NCBI GenBank assembly: GCA_963931925.1 | Contig: OZ007571.1 | Location: forward strand, 61,325,519 to 61,389,518 | Direction of reading: 5' to 3' | Length of the DNA stretch: 64,000 nucleotides | Source: Onchidella celtica | Taxonomy: Eukaryota; Mollusca; Gastropoda; Systellommatophora; Onchidiidae | Program-made: the position numbers and the translations under genes | The notes under the pieces: generated by a model | Told to the model about the DNA's origin: nothing | The model's input: only the letters and a program-made list of their open reading frames with translations | The model's database searches: none | In this document: piece after piece, positions 26,101-34,194 of the stretch | Position numbering within the stretch: the first letter of the stretch is position 1 | Layout: the number at the start of each line of letters is the position of its first letter

Positions 26101-29100
26101 AATGATAGACAGGATGCACTGCATCCATGCAGGTTCACTCAGAACTCACATTTGCCAGCATTTCATGCAGAAATAATAATACCGGTTTTGCAATGTAAAA
26201 TGTTCTGACAGAAAAATGCTGTTCACGTTCACCTACACAAATAGCTGTTCACATTTTAAAGAGCCTGCACTGAAAGGGTTAATAAAAATAATCTTACATA
26301 AAGATAATTATCACTTTAATATATTTCATCATCGGAAGAGCAGGTTGCTTTACAGTCTGGCCGTGGTCCCTGTTTAAAAACACCATGGTATTTGACACTA
26401 CTATTACTATTGTATTTTTAGCATGAACCTGAGGTAACAGTAACACACTCTGAGTCAATACTGAAGGTTTGCACTGGTATGCTTAAATTAATTAAACATA
26501 TTGGAGAAACTGTGGGGTGTAGTAGCATTTGTCACAGAATACAACTAGTGGCCAAGCTCTATGGCAATAAAAAAGAAAAGTGATTGTTTTTTCTTTTAAA
26601 CTTAATCTTCGCTTAATCTTATAAATTGCTGCTGTACATCTTTGCTAAAACAGAAATTTTATTAATTCATTTGTTAGTTGTTTTTTTTGCAACAATTTGA
26701 AAATCTTTTATGTTAAAATGGATCATATTCATCATAAATTGCACAGCTGCCTTCCATCTCCCATCACATGTACTGACACTCCTTGATTAGCAACATCAGC
26801 GCACTGAACTGTAGTTCTGTTACCTTGATCACAGCTATTAGTTATTGCGCAGGGAAACCCCAATGTCCAAATCAATAATACTTCAGCTTAAACTGAGCAG
26901 GGCAACGTTTCATGCATAATTTAGTCTTATTTATTTCATGAAAGCTGATACAGTAAAAACTTATATTTGCTGACTCTGTAAAATGTCCCATCTTGTTTAA
27001 TGTGGGTTTTGTTTCATACATCAGTTGAATATGTTAACATGACATCACCCTACCACTGTTTTATTTTATCTCCATATCAGCACACTTTGAGAAAACAGTT
27101 TGTAATGTTTTGAGGTTAAACTTTACAAAGTGTTCGGACATCTTCTTTAACACTTTAAAATCTACCCCCACAAGTTAGAGAGGTATCATACAAAGCCTGG
27201 AACCTCACAGCCAGTCACTGTCAGCATAGTGTACACTCAAGAAATAGTGGCAAAAGTTGTCAGTGTCTGACCAGGCTTAGTATGATCGGGTCTTCCTGGA
27301 TTTACTAAGAAAATATAGGAAATTATGGTGTGCACTTCTAGCCTGCCAGCAGTTGTCTGTGCTGTTAACATGTTCCAAGCTTAGTATGTTACCCCCTTGG
27401 GTAACTTCATGATCTTTTATAGGAATGATTCAATACACTTTGTTATGACATCTTATGGCCTAATCTCAATTTTTATAAAGAAAAAGGACACAGCTTAACT
27501 AAGTACTGAGGCAACAATGAACCATTCCTCGACTTAATAGTCTATTAAAATTTTGACCACTGCAACAAAATATAATTCAATGCCCCCTCAAACTGACATC
27601 GATCTTTCCATATTAAACAACTTGTAATCTGAACTGCATAGCAAGTACAGAAAGGTCAATATATGATCATTAACCTTTTCACATCATCCCACTCAATGCC
27701 TGAGCTGTGACCCCCACTTTTCAACCCATAGATACCCTGCAAGCTACGGCTGATTGATATTTGGCTCATAAAATAGCATCATGCCTTGCCACTCAAATAC
27801 AGAGTTTGCAAGTTTCACATTACACACTTTACAAAGTATGTCTGCATACAAAAAATTTCATCACTGCTCAATGCTAATGGCATAGGTCATTTTTGACACT
27901 TCTGAGATATTAATGAAAGAAACTGTTTCTTTTCCTGTCATTTGGTGTCTTATGCCATTATGATTCTATTGGATTACTACATTTCCCAATTGGCATATGA
28001 TATTTCTTTTTTAGAAGATTATGTGATAGCCCTCATGCTCAGGAATGCACTGAACCATCAGTTGCCTTTTGACATAGGTCTGACATATGCACTATCATAG
28101 AGCAATGATGATACAGTGGTCACCACCTAACAGCACGCCGGCTACCAGCACGATCCTTCTAACAGCATGCTCTTTAAAAAAAAACACAATTTTTTCTATA
28201 TAAAAGGTCCTCTCTAACAGCACGCTTACTTAAGTACCATTTGCCTAAGAGCATGCTTTTTTCATATCAGAGAGATGAAGAATTTTTACAAACGAAGTGT
28301 ATTACATGTACTTGACCACCAGACAGGCAGGCACTATTTGCAATGAACCTGTGAAGGCGCCGCTACTTTAATCAGTTACATATAGGTAGATCAAGCTGGC
28401 ATGTGAGGGTGGGGTTGGAGTCAACAGAGGGTATGGGACCGCCATAATCTCTTGCCAGACAGACACACGCTCTTTACAATGGACACATGGCGGCGGCGGC
28501 GCTGCTTTGATCAGTTGCGTATGTAGATCAAACTGGCTGTATGGGTAAGGGGCGGGTACAACAGAAGGTTTGTGACCGCCCTAATCAGTTGCAAAGGTTT
28601 GAGTGGGCGGATAGGAAAGAACGTCGCACTTGATTGGTTTTTGCATCTGATCAGCTTTTGCATTTGATTGGTCGGATTCTTTCCAGCTTTGTCATGATTA
28701 GGCCTTAATTTATCACAAGGCATAAGGCCTCAGTCTACATTGATGAGCTTAGGGTTCCCTCAACTATACGCCTAACAGCATGTTCGCCTACCAGCATGCT
28801 AAACACTGTCTCCCGGGTACTGTGCTGTTAGGCGGTGACCACTGTATTATATTCCTGTCTTTTACTTTTAATAACCTACAAGGCTATACACTGGCACCCT
28901 TGCCGTATTGTAGATTTTTGTGGATTTTCAATCATAACTCAAAACTGCATCTACAGGAACTAATTACTATGATGTATGATATGAGAGGTGTAACATGTGA
29001 GCCATGCGATGTGAAAAGGTTAAAATTTAAATTATAATCAATAACATGAAATTCCTTGGCTCCACAGGATAGTTTATACTGCCTGATGAACATTGCAGAA

Positions 29101-31310
29101 AATTACAATTTCTGTATGTCATATGATGGAGATTCTTTTAGAAATGCACTCAGGCACCGATTTTATTGGAGCTTAGAATTCTTTTTCTTCATTTTAGTGA
29201 AGTCTACGACAGAAAATCAATTCCCTTGGACATAAATTCTAACAGACGTTTTTCATCACTATCAAGATTCAATTCAATGCGATATAATTAACAAAGATTG
29301 TGAACTGACAGCTAGTTAATTTTTGCTAAATCTTTCCACACTTGGCAAATGTACTCTATATATTATATTTGATGTTCTTCAAACTGGCATGAGCGCTCTC
29401 GTGGTTCTCAGTTTCACAGTATATTCTGTTAATATATCTGCGAGTTGTCCTATTCAATTTTTGTAATGAATTACCGAGAGGAAGTGGATTCATTCTCATT
29501 CTCATTCATGAATTACTTTTTTCTGAGTAAATAAGGAAGTGTCACCCTTTTATTTGCGGCATATATGTGCAAACACTAAATGGTTTGCATAAAAACATGG
29601 GCTGGGCCTGCACATACTATGAGTTGAAAAGAAAAAACAAAACAAAAAGAAACACTCAGTATCTCTAATATTTAGCAACAAGTCTTGAAATGGAAGAAAT
29701 TGGCTCAAATACATAATGACTATACCTGATTCAGTTGTAAAAGAGTGTATCTGGCACCCCTTTCCTTGAAACTGTCACAATGAACCAAAAACAATGACAT
29801 TACTATACATGAGAAGTAGACTGTTGCCACCAGGGAATAAAGGCATAATTCAAGTTATACCATCACAGCAAATTAACCTTACATCAATCTGATGCACTGG
29901 ATTGACCTCAAGTTTGTTGACAGGAATGACATCAGTCCTACATAGATCCGCTGGCTACAACGCTGCTCTGCCGTCTGTTTGATATGGGAAGTCTTCCCCT
30001 GCAGTTACCCAACCAACCCTACAGAAATCCTATAACTCTACGTCGCATTGACTTCAGGATGCAGGTTCAGATTCTGGGCATGAATCACAACAGCTCTGGC
30101 AACTTTGTGTCAAAAGTTTTGCTGTCGCAATTCCACAATATAATTCACATAGTTATAACAAAATCTAAGTCCTATATCTGTACAATGGTAGGCCTAAGTA
30201 AGAAAGTAATCTTTATTTTCCTTCGCTTTCTTGAAAAGTGCACCAAAAAAGTTTTTATTATGCCTTTATTCTCTGATGCCAGTGTCTTGTTCTGTACAAG
30301 CTTTGAGTAGCTAAAATAGAAAATACTTCAAGCAAAACATCACAAATGCTAAGATAATAAGGTGGAAGTTTTGCCAAAGAATGATGACAATAATAAGTAC
30401 AATAGTAGCTTTTGCTGGAGGCAACAAGACAAACTAGCCAACTCTACATCAGCCTCGATGATGATCTGACTGGTGTGCAAGAGATTTCTCCTTCTTCTGG
30501 ACATAAAATAAGATATGAAGGCCACTGTTTACAAGAATTCCTACTTTCACTGTTTTAACACGAATTTTACCTCTCCATCTGGACCTCTAACTGTCTAAGA
30601 TAGTATAAGTGCTTCTACTTTGTATACTAACCTTCCTGTATACTGAAGAAAATCCTTCTTGAAGTACAGTTTCATGTCATACTGCTTGGACATCTGAGAT
30701 AACTGAAAATAAAAAGAAAAGTGGGTATTTATCTGTCCTGAAAAAAAAAACTGCAACTATCTGTTACAATGAATTACATAATATTTTAAAACATTTGACC
30801 ATGTGGGAATTACAAATTGATTACAATGCAGGCAACACTAGTCAATATTTGAAATTGACATAACGAATCTCAATAAATGTCTTTCACATCTCTGCCAAGT
30901 TTAAACTCAATTCTCCTTTGAAAACAAAGCACATGTTTCAAGAAAAGGATAACATAACAAATTTTTTTTTAACTACAAAATTCACAACATTTCTTTATTC
31001 CAGAATAACTTTCCACATAATGTACTTCTTTCCACTGTCTAACATTTTATGAGAAGACATTCAAGATATCTTTGAATTATATATCTCTCATGCTTACATT
31101 GCATGGTGTCTTTTCAACACCGCCTTTGATTTTGTATGCTGCTGCACTGACATCATTAAAGTGGATGATGAGCGGATTATCTGGATCACTGAATGGGTCA
31201 ACAATAACTTCGTCTGTCAATTCTATGCGATCATCATCACCAAGTATCTCATAGGAGTTGTGTCCATTCATGTCAAGACCATTCAAATTTATGTCTGTTT
31301 CGTTGTCCAT
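2058..31310 (-). CDS. L-threonine/serine dehydratase with ACT domain (11 coding exons, 3' end outside window)
   Basis: PLP-dependent fold-type II enzyme of the threonine ammonia-lyase/serine dehydratase/serine racemase family. It is expected to deaminate L-threonine to 2-oxobutanoate plus ammonia (and/or L-serine to pyruvate). Exons, 5' to 3': 31316-31098, 30702-30632, 29771-29726, 23496-23311, 21979-21924, 18150-17988, 14783-14693, 11766-11691, 11356-11231, 10450-10283, 2115-2058; all phases agree, giving 418 residues so far. Visible: PLP lysine in GSFKERGAR (Lys97), SAGNHA (121-126), phosphate loop [10 protein letters not shown] (221-230), ALCGGNID (347-354), and an ACT domain from about residue 371 ([22 protein letters not shown] region), continuing with HERAW and DVFSV in the last visible exon. 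The ACT end and stop codon are missing, so they lie before base 1. The first about 35 residues are acidic and not conserved. The ACT domain argues for the IlvA/TdcB-like type rather than vertebrate SDS. Threonine versus serine preference cannot be read from sequence. Confidence 0.93.
2242..2519. mobile_element. hAT-like MITE with CAGGGTTC termini
   Basis: Left end CAGGGTTCGTGCA, right end TGTGCAGGAACCCTG; the inverted ends match at 12 of 13. CAGGG termini are typical of hAT elements. A clean 8-bp target duplication is not visible. The interior has several CCAGGG/CCCTGG words that fold on themselves. Confidence 0.55.
3410..4065 (+). repeat. Degenerate minisatellite, unit about 30-40 bp
   Basis: Roughly 17 diverged copies of a unit like ATCTGAGAATCCATACTAT followed by ATACTCTTC. 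Copies differ in length and sequence. The array is interrupted at 3605-3681 by a hairpin. Confidence 0.85.
3605..3681. repeat. 77-bp near-perfect hairpin inside the minisatellite
   Basis: Inverted arms 3605-3637 and 3649-3681; the inner stem AACACTCCTGTAAACCACA pairs with TGTGGGTTACAGGAGTGTT (18 of 19), and the outer CGTCAGTGA pairs with TCACCGACG (8 of 9). The loop is about 11 bases. It is unlike the surrounding repeat unit. Confidence 0.85.
4745..5093 (+). mobile_element. Non-LTR retrotransposon 3' remnant (reverse transcriptase C-terminal region)
   Basis: Plus-strand conceptual translation gives [20 protein letters not shown] and, after frame breaks, [19 protein letters not shown]. These are the landmarks downstream of the RT domain in Jockey/CR1-type LINEs (LQxVQNxAARL, LHWLPV, WNxLPxxLR). 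Stops and frame changes show it is dead. It ends where the TTAA-flanked element begins. Confidence 0.8.
5095..5787. mobile_element. TTAA-flanked non-autonomous element
   Basis: TTAA at both ends with inverted termini TTAACCCCTTCGGTGTCACG and (reverse complement of the right end) TTAATCCTTTTATTGTCACA. Interior non-coding. TTAA targets suggest piggyBac or Kolobok mobilisation. Confidence 0.5.
6593..6800 (+). repeat. Diverged tandem duplication, unit about 130 bp
   Basis: AACATGTCATCTCATAAGGG followed by caaagtttta at 6599 recurs with few changes at about 6719, and both copies continue with matching segments ending near 'ccagtg(t)ccctaga'. Confidence 0.65.
8728..9039 (-). CDS. Weak candidate: 103-aa open frame with signal-peptide-like start
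   Basis: Starts [20 protein letters not shown], which could act as a signal peptide with cleavage before NPVPLDKLC. The remainder has few cysteines and no motif I recognise. It lies inside a dehydratase intron on the same strand. No splice or expression evidence; it may be chance. Confidence 0.2.
   Translation of the reverse strand: MQVNIILCLAFLGSTPSICGNPVPLDKLCSAPRSLLNHQRTNTYTWSLVRKTREQQTIAVGISHSSIWLHLNAYNGLDMNQQSYDSSGRIVPTPAQIGIFCME
10025..10212 (+). repeat. Diverged tandem duplication, unit about 110 bp
   Basis: GAACTTGAGATGGGTA ... CTCCCAAAAAAAACCCTCCC ... ATATGCTGAGGTG is followed by GAATTTGAGATGGGTA ... CTCTCCAAAAAAAAAAGCAA ... ATATGTTGAGGTG. Confidence 0.75.
10283..10450 (-). CDS. 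Dehydratase exon joining catalytic and ACT domains (residues 343-399)
   Basis: Acceptor accataacag, donor GTCAG|gtgagt. [13 protein letters not shown] closes the catalytic domain. [16 protein letters not shown] followed by [13 protein letters not shown] is the first strand and helix of an ACT ligand-binding domain, which in this family usually gives allosteric control by amino acids. Confidence 0.93.
11231..11356 (-). CDS. Dehydratase exon (residues 301-343)
   Basis: Acceptor ctctaccag, donor AAATC|gtaagc. Encodes [16 protein letters not shown] and [16 protein letters not shown], the conserved E.AGA.GLAA helix near the active site. Phase 2 in and out. Confidence 0.93.
11479..11642 (+). repeat. 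(GAAA)n-rich microsatellite
   Basis: Two blocks of GAAA/AAAG repeats (about 11480-11510 and 11566-11642) in the intron between the exons at 11231 and 11691. Confidence 0.9.
11691..11766 (-). CDS. Dehydratase exon (residues 276-301)
   Basis: Acceptor tgtttacctag, donor GTAAA|gtaggt. Encodes [17 protein letters not shown] and IDRMITV, the family's DGLAV...V segment. Phase 1 in, phase 2 out. Confidence 0.92.
11912..12452. mobile_element. MITE with GTGGCCATATGCA termini, copy 1
   Basis: Left end CTGTGGCCATATGCA and right end TGCATATGGCCACTG are inverted repeats (14 of 15). It shares long stretches with 38579-39553 and 40988-41834 inside the giant palindrome, so this is a dispersed family. No coding sequence. 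Confidence 0.75.
13855..14045 (-). repeat. Retroelement 3'-tail family, copy 1
   Basis: Shares AATCACTTTA, GGAAATT, GCATTTAAGA..CACATACATG and TGAAGTGAC.CGG..AGGAACC with the copies at 18218-18390 and (inverted) 44306-44415. In the minus orientation the family ends in a TTATC-type tail. Confidence 0.65.
14303..14680 (+). repeat. Dispersed repeat R1, copy 1
   Basis: Aligns along its whole length with 59634-59952: both start ATAAAGGAAGTAAGG, both contain GGGCATATTTTAAAAGGTCT and TTGAACAGAA.AAAGTGTTC, and both end near GTGTATTCCC.(G)A..CAG...GGC.GACTAG. It stops 12 bases from a dehydratase splice donor. Confidence 0.85.
14693..14783 (-). CDS. Dehydratase exon (residues 246-275)
   Basis: Acceptor gatctttcttaag, donor GATG|gtgagt. 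Encodes [10 protein letters not shown]..., [16 protein letters not shown] and the first base of Gly, matching the family's GVEPE..G...AL..GKPV segment. Confidence 0.92.
15096..17428. mobile_element. 2.33-kb terminal-inverted-repeat element with CTCGTAAGCG iterons
   Basis: 30-bp terminal inverted repeats at 15096-15125 and 17399-17428 (29 of 30 identical; core CTGATCAGACCTCGTAAG). Subterminal copies of CTCGTAAGCG/CGCTTACGAG occur at about 15327, 15350, 15382 and 17227, forming an internal hairpin near 15325-15360. It sits inside MITE M1. The interior has serine/threonine-rich open frames on the minus strand but no recognised transposase. Confidence 0.85.
15829..16741 (-). pseudogene. Serine/threonine-rich broken open frame inside the 2.33-kb element
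   Basis: Minus-strand frames 16741-16286, 16367-16146 and 16041-15829 look like pieces of one low-complexity protein. [17 protein letters not shown] is followed by [17 protein letters not shown]; a diverged echo [18 protein letters not shown] follows in another frame, suggesting an internal duplication. Stops and frame shifts separate the parts. Function unknown; it may be element-encoded or a captured gene. Confidence 0.3.
17988..18150 (-). CDS. Dehydratase exon with glycine-rich phosphate loop (residues 191-245)
   Basis: Acceptor ctgcctggttag, donor ATC|gtaagt. Encodes [17 protein letters not shown] and then [10 protein letters not shown], the tetraglycine loop that holds the PLP phosphate. 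The polypyrimidine tract of the acceptor is largely a (TTATC)n microsatellite starting about 15 bases upstream, the tail of an inserted retroelement (see findings). Confidence 0.93.
18166..18390 (-). mobile_element. Retroelement 3' end with (TTATC)n tail, copy 2
   Basis: On the minus strand the family sequence (ending ...TTCCCTCATGGGCTGATAAA and GTGATTTTCATC) runs into about ten TTATC units, 18216-18166. A microsatellite tail after such a sequence is typical of some LINE and SINE 3' ends. It ends about 15 bases before a dehydratase splice acceptor. Confidence 0.7.
18604..18792 (-). CDS. Candidate 62-aa acidic protein or first exon
   Basis: ACAAGATGGCGGCGCCC is a strong initiation context. 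The frame reads [20 protein letters not shown], then a block ending [12 protein letters not shown] and an acidic tail [13 protein letters not shown], and stops at 18604. The balanced composition looks coding rather than random. It lies on the dehydratase strand within an intron. The acidic DIIEDYF pattern recalls N-termini of some transposon proteins, but I cannot name a family. Confidence 0.4.
   Translation of the reverse strand: MAAPSQRREKEIAGMLNGLKEISMGVLMDDDGVMDIIEDYFCGRDESGDEEDGLEEYSRSRT
18793..21923. other. Dehydratase intron stretch without recognised genes
   Basis: Holds a GC-rich hairpin at 19818-19848 (GGGAGGCCACTATATTGGCC pairs with itself, CGGGAGGCCA/TGGCCTCCCTG), a second GTCCTGCGGGAGGC at 19909, and a CpG-rich block at 20810-20940 with no coding sense recognised. 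The rest is plain AT-rich sequence. Confidence 0.5.
21924..21979 (-). CDS. Dehydratase exon (residues 173-191)
   Basis: A 56-bp exon, acceptor tatttcctcag, donor AATGG|gtgagt. Encodes [18 protein letters not shown] plus two bases of Gly, matching the family segment that leads into YDHP. Confidence 0.92.
22265..22557. mobile_element. TTAA-flanked MITE
   Basis: TTAA at both ends; termini TTAACCCCTCCCTGCTTTGC and (inverted) TTAACCTTTTGCCTGCTGCA. The interior contains GCCCGGA-CTGTTC words repeated in both orientations. Non-coding. Confidence 0.6.
23311..23496 (-). CDS. Dehydratase exon (residues 111-172)
   Basis: Acceptor tcttttgacag, donor GGAGAG|gttact (a weak donor, chosen because it joins HFGE to AKQYA in phase 0). 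Contains [15 protein letters not shown], whose Asn contacts the PLP ring hydroxyl in the family, then [20 protein letters not shown] and GANVIVFG. Confidence 0.9.
23651..23692 (-). pseudogene. Duplicated pseudo-exon of the dehydratase gene
   Basis: gcaatcacactctttctggt and ttattcctgtcaaag copy the 5' end and acceptor of the exon at 23311-23496 (gcgatcacaccttttctagc, ttgttcctgtcaaaag). The second codon is now a stop. The copy continues beyond the TTAA element at 24023. Confidence 0.65.
23697..24026. mobile_element. TTAA-flanked MITE with visible empty site
   Basis: Termini TTAACCCTTAGAGGAC and (inverted) TTAACCCTTTGGAGAGAGGG. It splits a local duplication whose undisturbed counterpart at 23520 reads TTAATGCCATATTGACAA, against 24023 TTAATGACATACTGACAA. 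Insertion therefore duplicated exactly TTAA. Confidence 0.8.
25836..26282. mobile_element. TTAA-flanked MITE
   Basis: Termini TTAACCCTTACACTGCC and (inverted) TTAACCCTTTCAGTGCAGGC, both beginning with the TTAA target. Non-coding interior of about 440 bp. Confidence 0.65.
27859..28110. mobile_element. MITE family M1, copy 2 (uninterrupted)
   Basis: Inverted ends CATCACTGCTCAATGCTAAT and CATCATTGCTCTATGATAGT. Aligns with copy 1 (14892-17452 minus insert) and inverted copy 3 (57972-58187). Near its right end it reads GACATATGC, the empty version of the site that is filled in copy 1. Confidence 0.8.
28114..28844. mobile_element. pogo/Tc1-like non-autonomous element
   Basis: 25-bp terminal inverted repeats (CAGTGGTCACCACCTAACAG / CAGTGGTCACCGCCTAACAG), one mismatch in the first 24, flanked by TA on each side (28112-28113, 28845-28846). 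CAG termini with TA duplication are typical of the pogo/Tc1-mariner group. AACAGCATGC-type words repeat near both ends. No transposase. Confidence 0.85.
29726..29771 (-). CDS. Dehydratase 46-bp exon carrying the PLP lysine (residues 95-110)
   Basis: A very short exon with acceptor attgtgacag and donor ATCAG|gtatag. It encodes (S)[15 protein letters not shown]. The lysine after Phe is the family's Schiff-base residue, so skipping this exon would abolish catalysis and shift the frame. Confidence 0.92.
30632..30702 (-). CDS. Dehydratase exon (residues 72-95)
   Basis: Acceptor tattttcag, donor GGAAG|gttagt. Encodes [23 protein letters not shown] plus two bases of the serine that precedes the catalytic Phe-Lys. 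Phase 0 in, phase 2 out. Confidence 0.92.
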
Positions 31311-31316
31311 TTTCAG
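31098..31316 (-). CDS. Dehydratase exon with start codon (residues 1-71)
   Basis: The acceptor tttctttgcag precedes CTGAAA and the start codon at 31310-31308 (AAAATGG, good Kozak context), so six bases of 5' UTR are in this exon. It ends at AAT|gtaagc in phase 0. The stretch DPFSDPDNP and the following [17 protein letters not shown] match the usual N-terminal lid of the family. An in-frame ATG lies 12 bases upstream (MQLK), but it falls inside the acceptor. The acceptor implies a separate non-coding first exon further up. Confidence 0.88.
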
Positions 31317-32588
31317 CTGCAAAGAAAGAAGAATGAAAAAACAAGAGAGGAATCCCTAAGGTTGCCAAATAAAATAAATTTTTGCAATCACCAACACTTG
31401 AAGAAGTGATATTCATGTTTATGTGCCGACCCTATCCATCCCAAGTCAAATGACCAAATGAACAATACTTTGTTGAACAATCCCTGGCCCTTTCATAAAA
31501 CTGCACCAAGCACAATTGCACATGGCAGGTCCTTTTTACATTTTTCCGCGCCAAACATCTCATGAACACGTCCTGAAAGAAATTGTATTTTTTTAACTGA
31601 TTGACAGAAAGTACCAAAAAAAAAATAATAAAATTCAAACACAACACGTCTGTCCCAAAATTGTATTCAGATTTAAGGAACAGATTTCAAGTAAAATAGT
31701 TTTCTTCTGTCCTGTAAAATTAAGTTCTTTGCATATGCAGTTTCATGATGGGGGCAGCAAAATGTTTCTCTGCTGAACTAGCAATAAGATTGGATGTATA
31801 TTAAAAGGAATTTGTGTATATCCGTACAGATATGCACTTCCATATTAAAAACCTGACAGAAAGCCTTTCAAATGTATCTCAGACCAGACTACACCTTTCC
31901 ATGTACTTGGCAGTTACTCACCAATTTAAATTAATGATAAAAACATCAACAACTAGTTTGCCAGGGATTACAAGGGCCATCCCCCAAGAACCCCTCTTAA
32001 CGTCGCATTCTTGTGGGGATCCATATTTCCCCACAGACAGGAATAAATTGTGTTACTGTAAGAAAATCTGGACATGTGACCCTTCAGAAGTTCAGCTCCT
32101 GCTTCAGGCAAAAAACAAAACAAAACAAAAAGCTAGGGTTGGGAGAAATTCACTTTAAAATTAAAGGTAAGATTCAAGAACTGAGACAACTTTACTCCTA
32201 CAAACATTGTTTGTGTGAATTCACTAAACAACAAACTTAATATTTTACCATTAATTTGTCTCTCGTAGTGCGACACAATAAAAATAAATCTAGACTCTAA
32301 TTAATTTTTACTTTTGGTAAAATTGATGCCCTCGCATATAACCCATAAGTTAAAATTAATTCGTGTACTCATGTCCATGTGCACTGTGAAAGTGCTCCGA
32401 GGCACTGTAAAACTGCTGGTAAGGTAATTTTAGTCTTGCACGTTTAGTCCTGCATATAGATCTAGATCTAGTCTAATAGTAATACAACAATAACAAAACG
32501 AACGATGGCAACAAGTTCAGATGTGAAAAGCCAAACCGCTCGACCAAATTTCTCTTTTTTTCTCTCTCTCTCCGTCACAATAAATTAC

Positions 32589-32700
32589 CTGAGGCAATCT
32601 ACACAGAATCTCGCACCGGCAATCTGCAAAGTGGTCCCGAGCCCAAGCCAGTTCTGTTATGATGAGCGACGTGCTAACATCGGTAACGATAAACAACACA
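32589..32700 (-). promoter_or_regulatory. Candidate non-coding first exon and promoter region of the dehydratase gene
   Basis: The coding exon at 31316 needs an upstream exon. On the minus strand GCCTCAG|gtaatt at 32589 is a reasonable donor, and the sequence above it is richer in CpG than its surroundings. This is inference only. The upper limit is approximate and another donor (AATTG|gtgagt near 31920) is possible. Confidence 0.3.
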
Positions 32701-33601
32701 GCTGACCGAAAAAGGTTGTCGGTCAAGGTCTTCGAAGTGGTATGGGCGCATCGAGTATTATTTACTCGATATTGCATATTGTATGTATTTTCGCAGGACG
32801 AGCCATTTTCTTTGGTTTTCGGACGACCTGATTATATAATAATTATTGACTCTTGTCTCTGCTTAGGCAGGGTCAGCGACTTCCTTAAAATAGGTTTGGA
32901 GAACTTCTGTAACGGGCAAGGATTTGAAACTTCGATTATTCCCCATTGGGCTTGCTTTCTACTGTTATCTCGCCACATGGGTTATGTATAGTAGGTCATG
33001 GGCTTCCATGACTTTTTAATTATATAATATAATTATGTCTCTAGACTCTCTTGGACCATTTATAGGTACTGGTTTTCAGTCATACTGTTCATCCTGTTGG
33101 TTTCTGAGGGTCAATTTAGGCGAGTCAAGTCCAGCAGAACTGCAGCGCCAAATTGGATAACCATGTATCGACTACACCTTTAATCGAAACTTATCAGATG
33201 TGTTTGCCAGATGATTGTGAAGCGAGCACCTGGAGGTGTGCGCACTTGAGCCAATCAAACTGCGCAGAAATTAATTCTATAGGTGCGGATATTGTGCTGT
33301 TTGCCCTACCATCTGTAAAACACACAAACACACACAGACACACACACGCATCCTGTTCTTTCTGACGGAGGCTAAGATCTACAACTTGGTTTAATAACTT
33401 TTATACTCGTTTACAAAACTGTTTTAGATCTCACAAAATGTGGTGAAATTATATGAATGTGTAACAAGATGGTGTTAGGGTGAGGGTGAAGGTGTAGATA
33501 TGGTGTAGATGAACCATTCATGTGGGTTTCACTCTTGTTACTGCGGCTGGTTAGGCCGCAACATTCACTCGGTTCATGCCAGGGCGGTAAAACTGCTCAC
33601 A

Positions 33602-33694
33602 CTGTCAAAGAAGAATATAAGTCTATTGTAGGGCACAAAAGACGTTTATTCAATAACACACACACCTGCTCTCGACTGGGGGAAGAGACGCAGT
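33602..33694 (-). repeat. 93-bp perfect direct repeat, copy A
   Basis: Identical at all 93 bases to 34195-34287, with unrelated flanks. In minus orientation it starts ACTGCGTCTCTTCCCCCAG, has AATAAA in the middle and ends CTTTGACAG. Confidence 0.95.
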
Positions 33695-33835
33695 CGTGTA
33701 ACAGTATACCAATTAACAACAAGACAAATGTATACATGGCATAGTTAACACGACCAGCATAATAATAATACATATGTATAAAACGTAAATAAATCAAGAG
33801 TGAAGATAATAAACACAACATGAGATGTGCGATAT

Positions 33836-33846
33836 CAGAGAGAGAA

Positions 33847-33880
<34 letters not shown>
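33836..33880 (+). repeat. (AG)n microsatellite
   Basis: About 20 AG units with a few A interruptions. Confidence 0.95.
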
Positions 33881-34194
33881 CAATATTATCGAAAGACTTC
33901 TAAACATTCAGTACGCACTAATATCGTGGTCGTCGATATAACATAACATTTGTGAGCAAACAGTCTGCTCGGTTAGGCTAAGAGTATACGGCATTTCAGT
34001 AGGCTACATGTATCTAAAACAGTATAAACAGCATAACCACAGAACTCTTTCATAACTTCCAGAGTCTAATATACTTATGAGGAAAATACATCTATTGTTT
34101 ACAGAGTTACACTCATCGTAAATATCTGATAGCATCTGATATTATCATCTTAAAATCAGCAAGAACAGTATTATAAGTATTAAAGAGCACGTAC

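Larger units (their letters stand above)
27670..29023. mobile_element. TTAA-flanked element hosting two other transposons
   Basis: Termini TTAACCTTTTCACATCATCC and (inverted) TTAACCTTTTCACATCGCAT match over 16 consecutive bases. Inside lie MITE M1 copy 2 (27859-28110) and a pogo/Tc1-like element (28114-28844). Without them it would be about 370 bp. Confidence 0.75.
24027..29725. other. Dehydratase intron with nested elements
   Basis: Outside the elements listed separately it contains a 20-base G run at 25257-25276 within a CCCGGG context, a 17-base A run at 25665, and AT-rich sequence with no recognised gene. Confidence 0.5.

Noticed and set aside
32505..32705. 66-residue plus-strand frame with a good Kozak start (ACGATGGCAAC)
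   Set aside because: No recognisable domain, and it overlaps the candidate minus-strand first exon; a bidirectional promoter is possible but unsupported.
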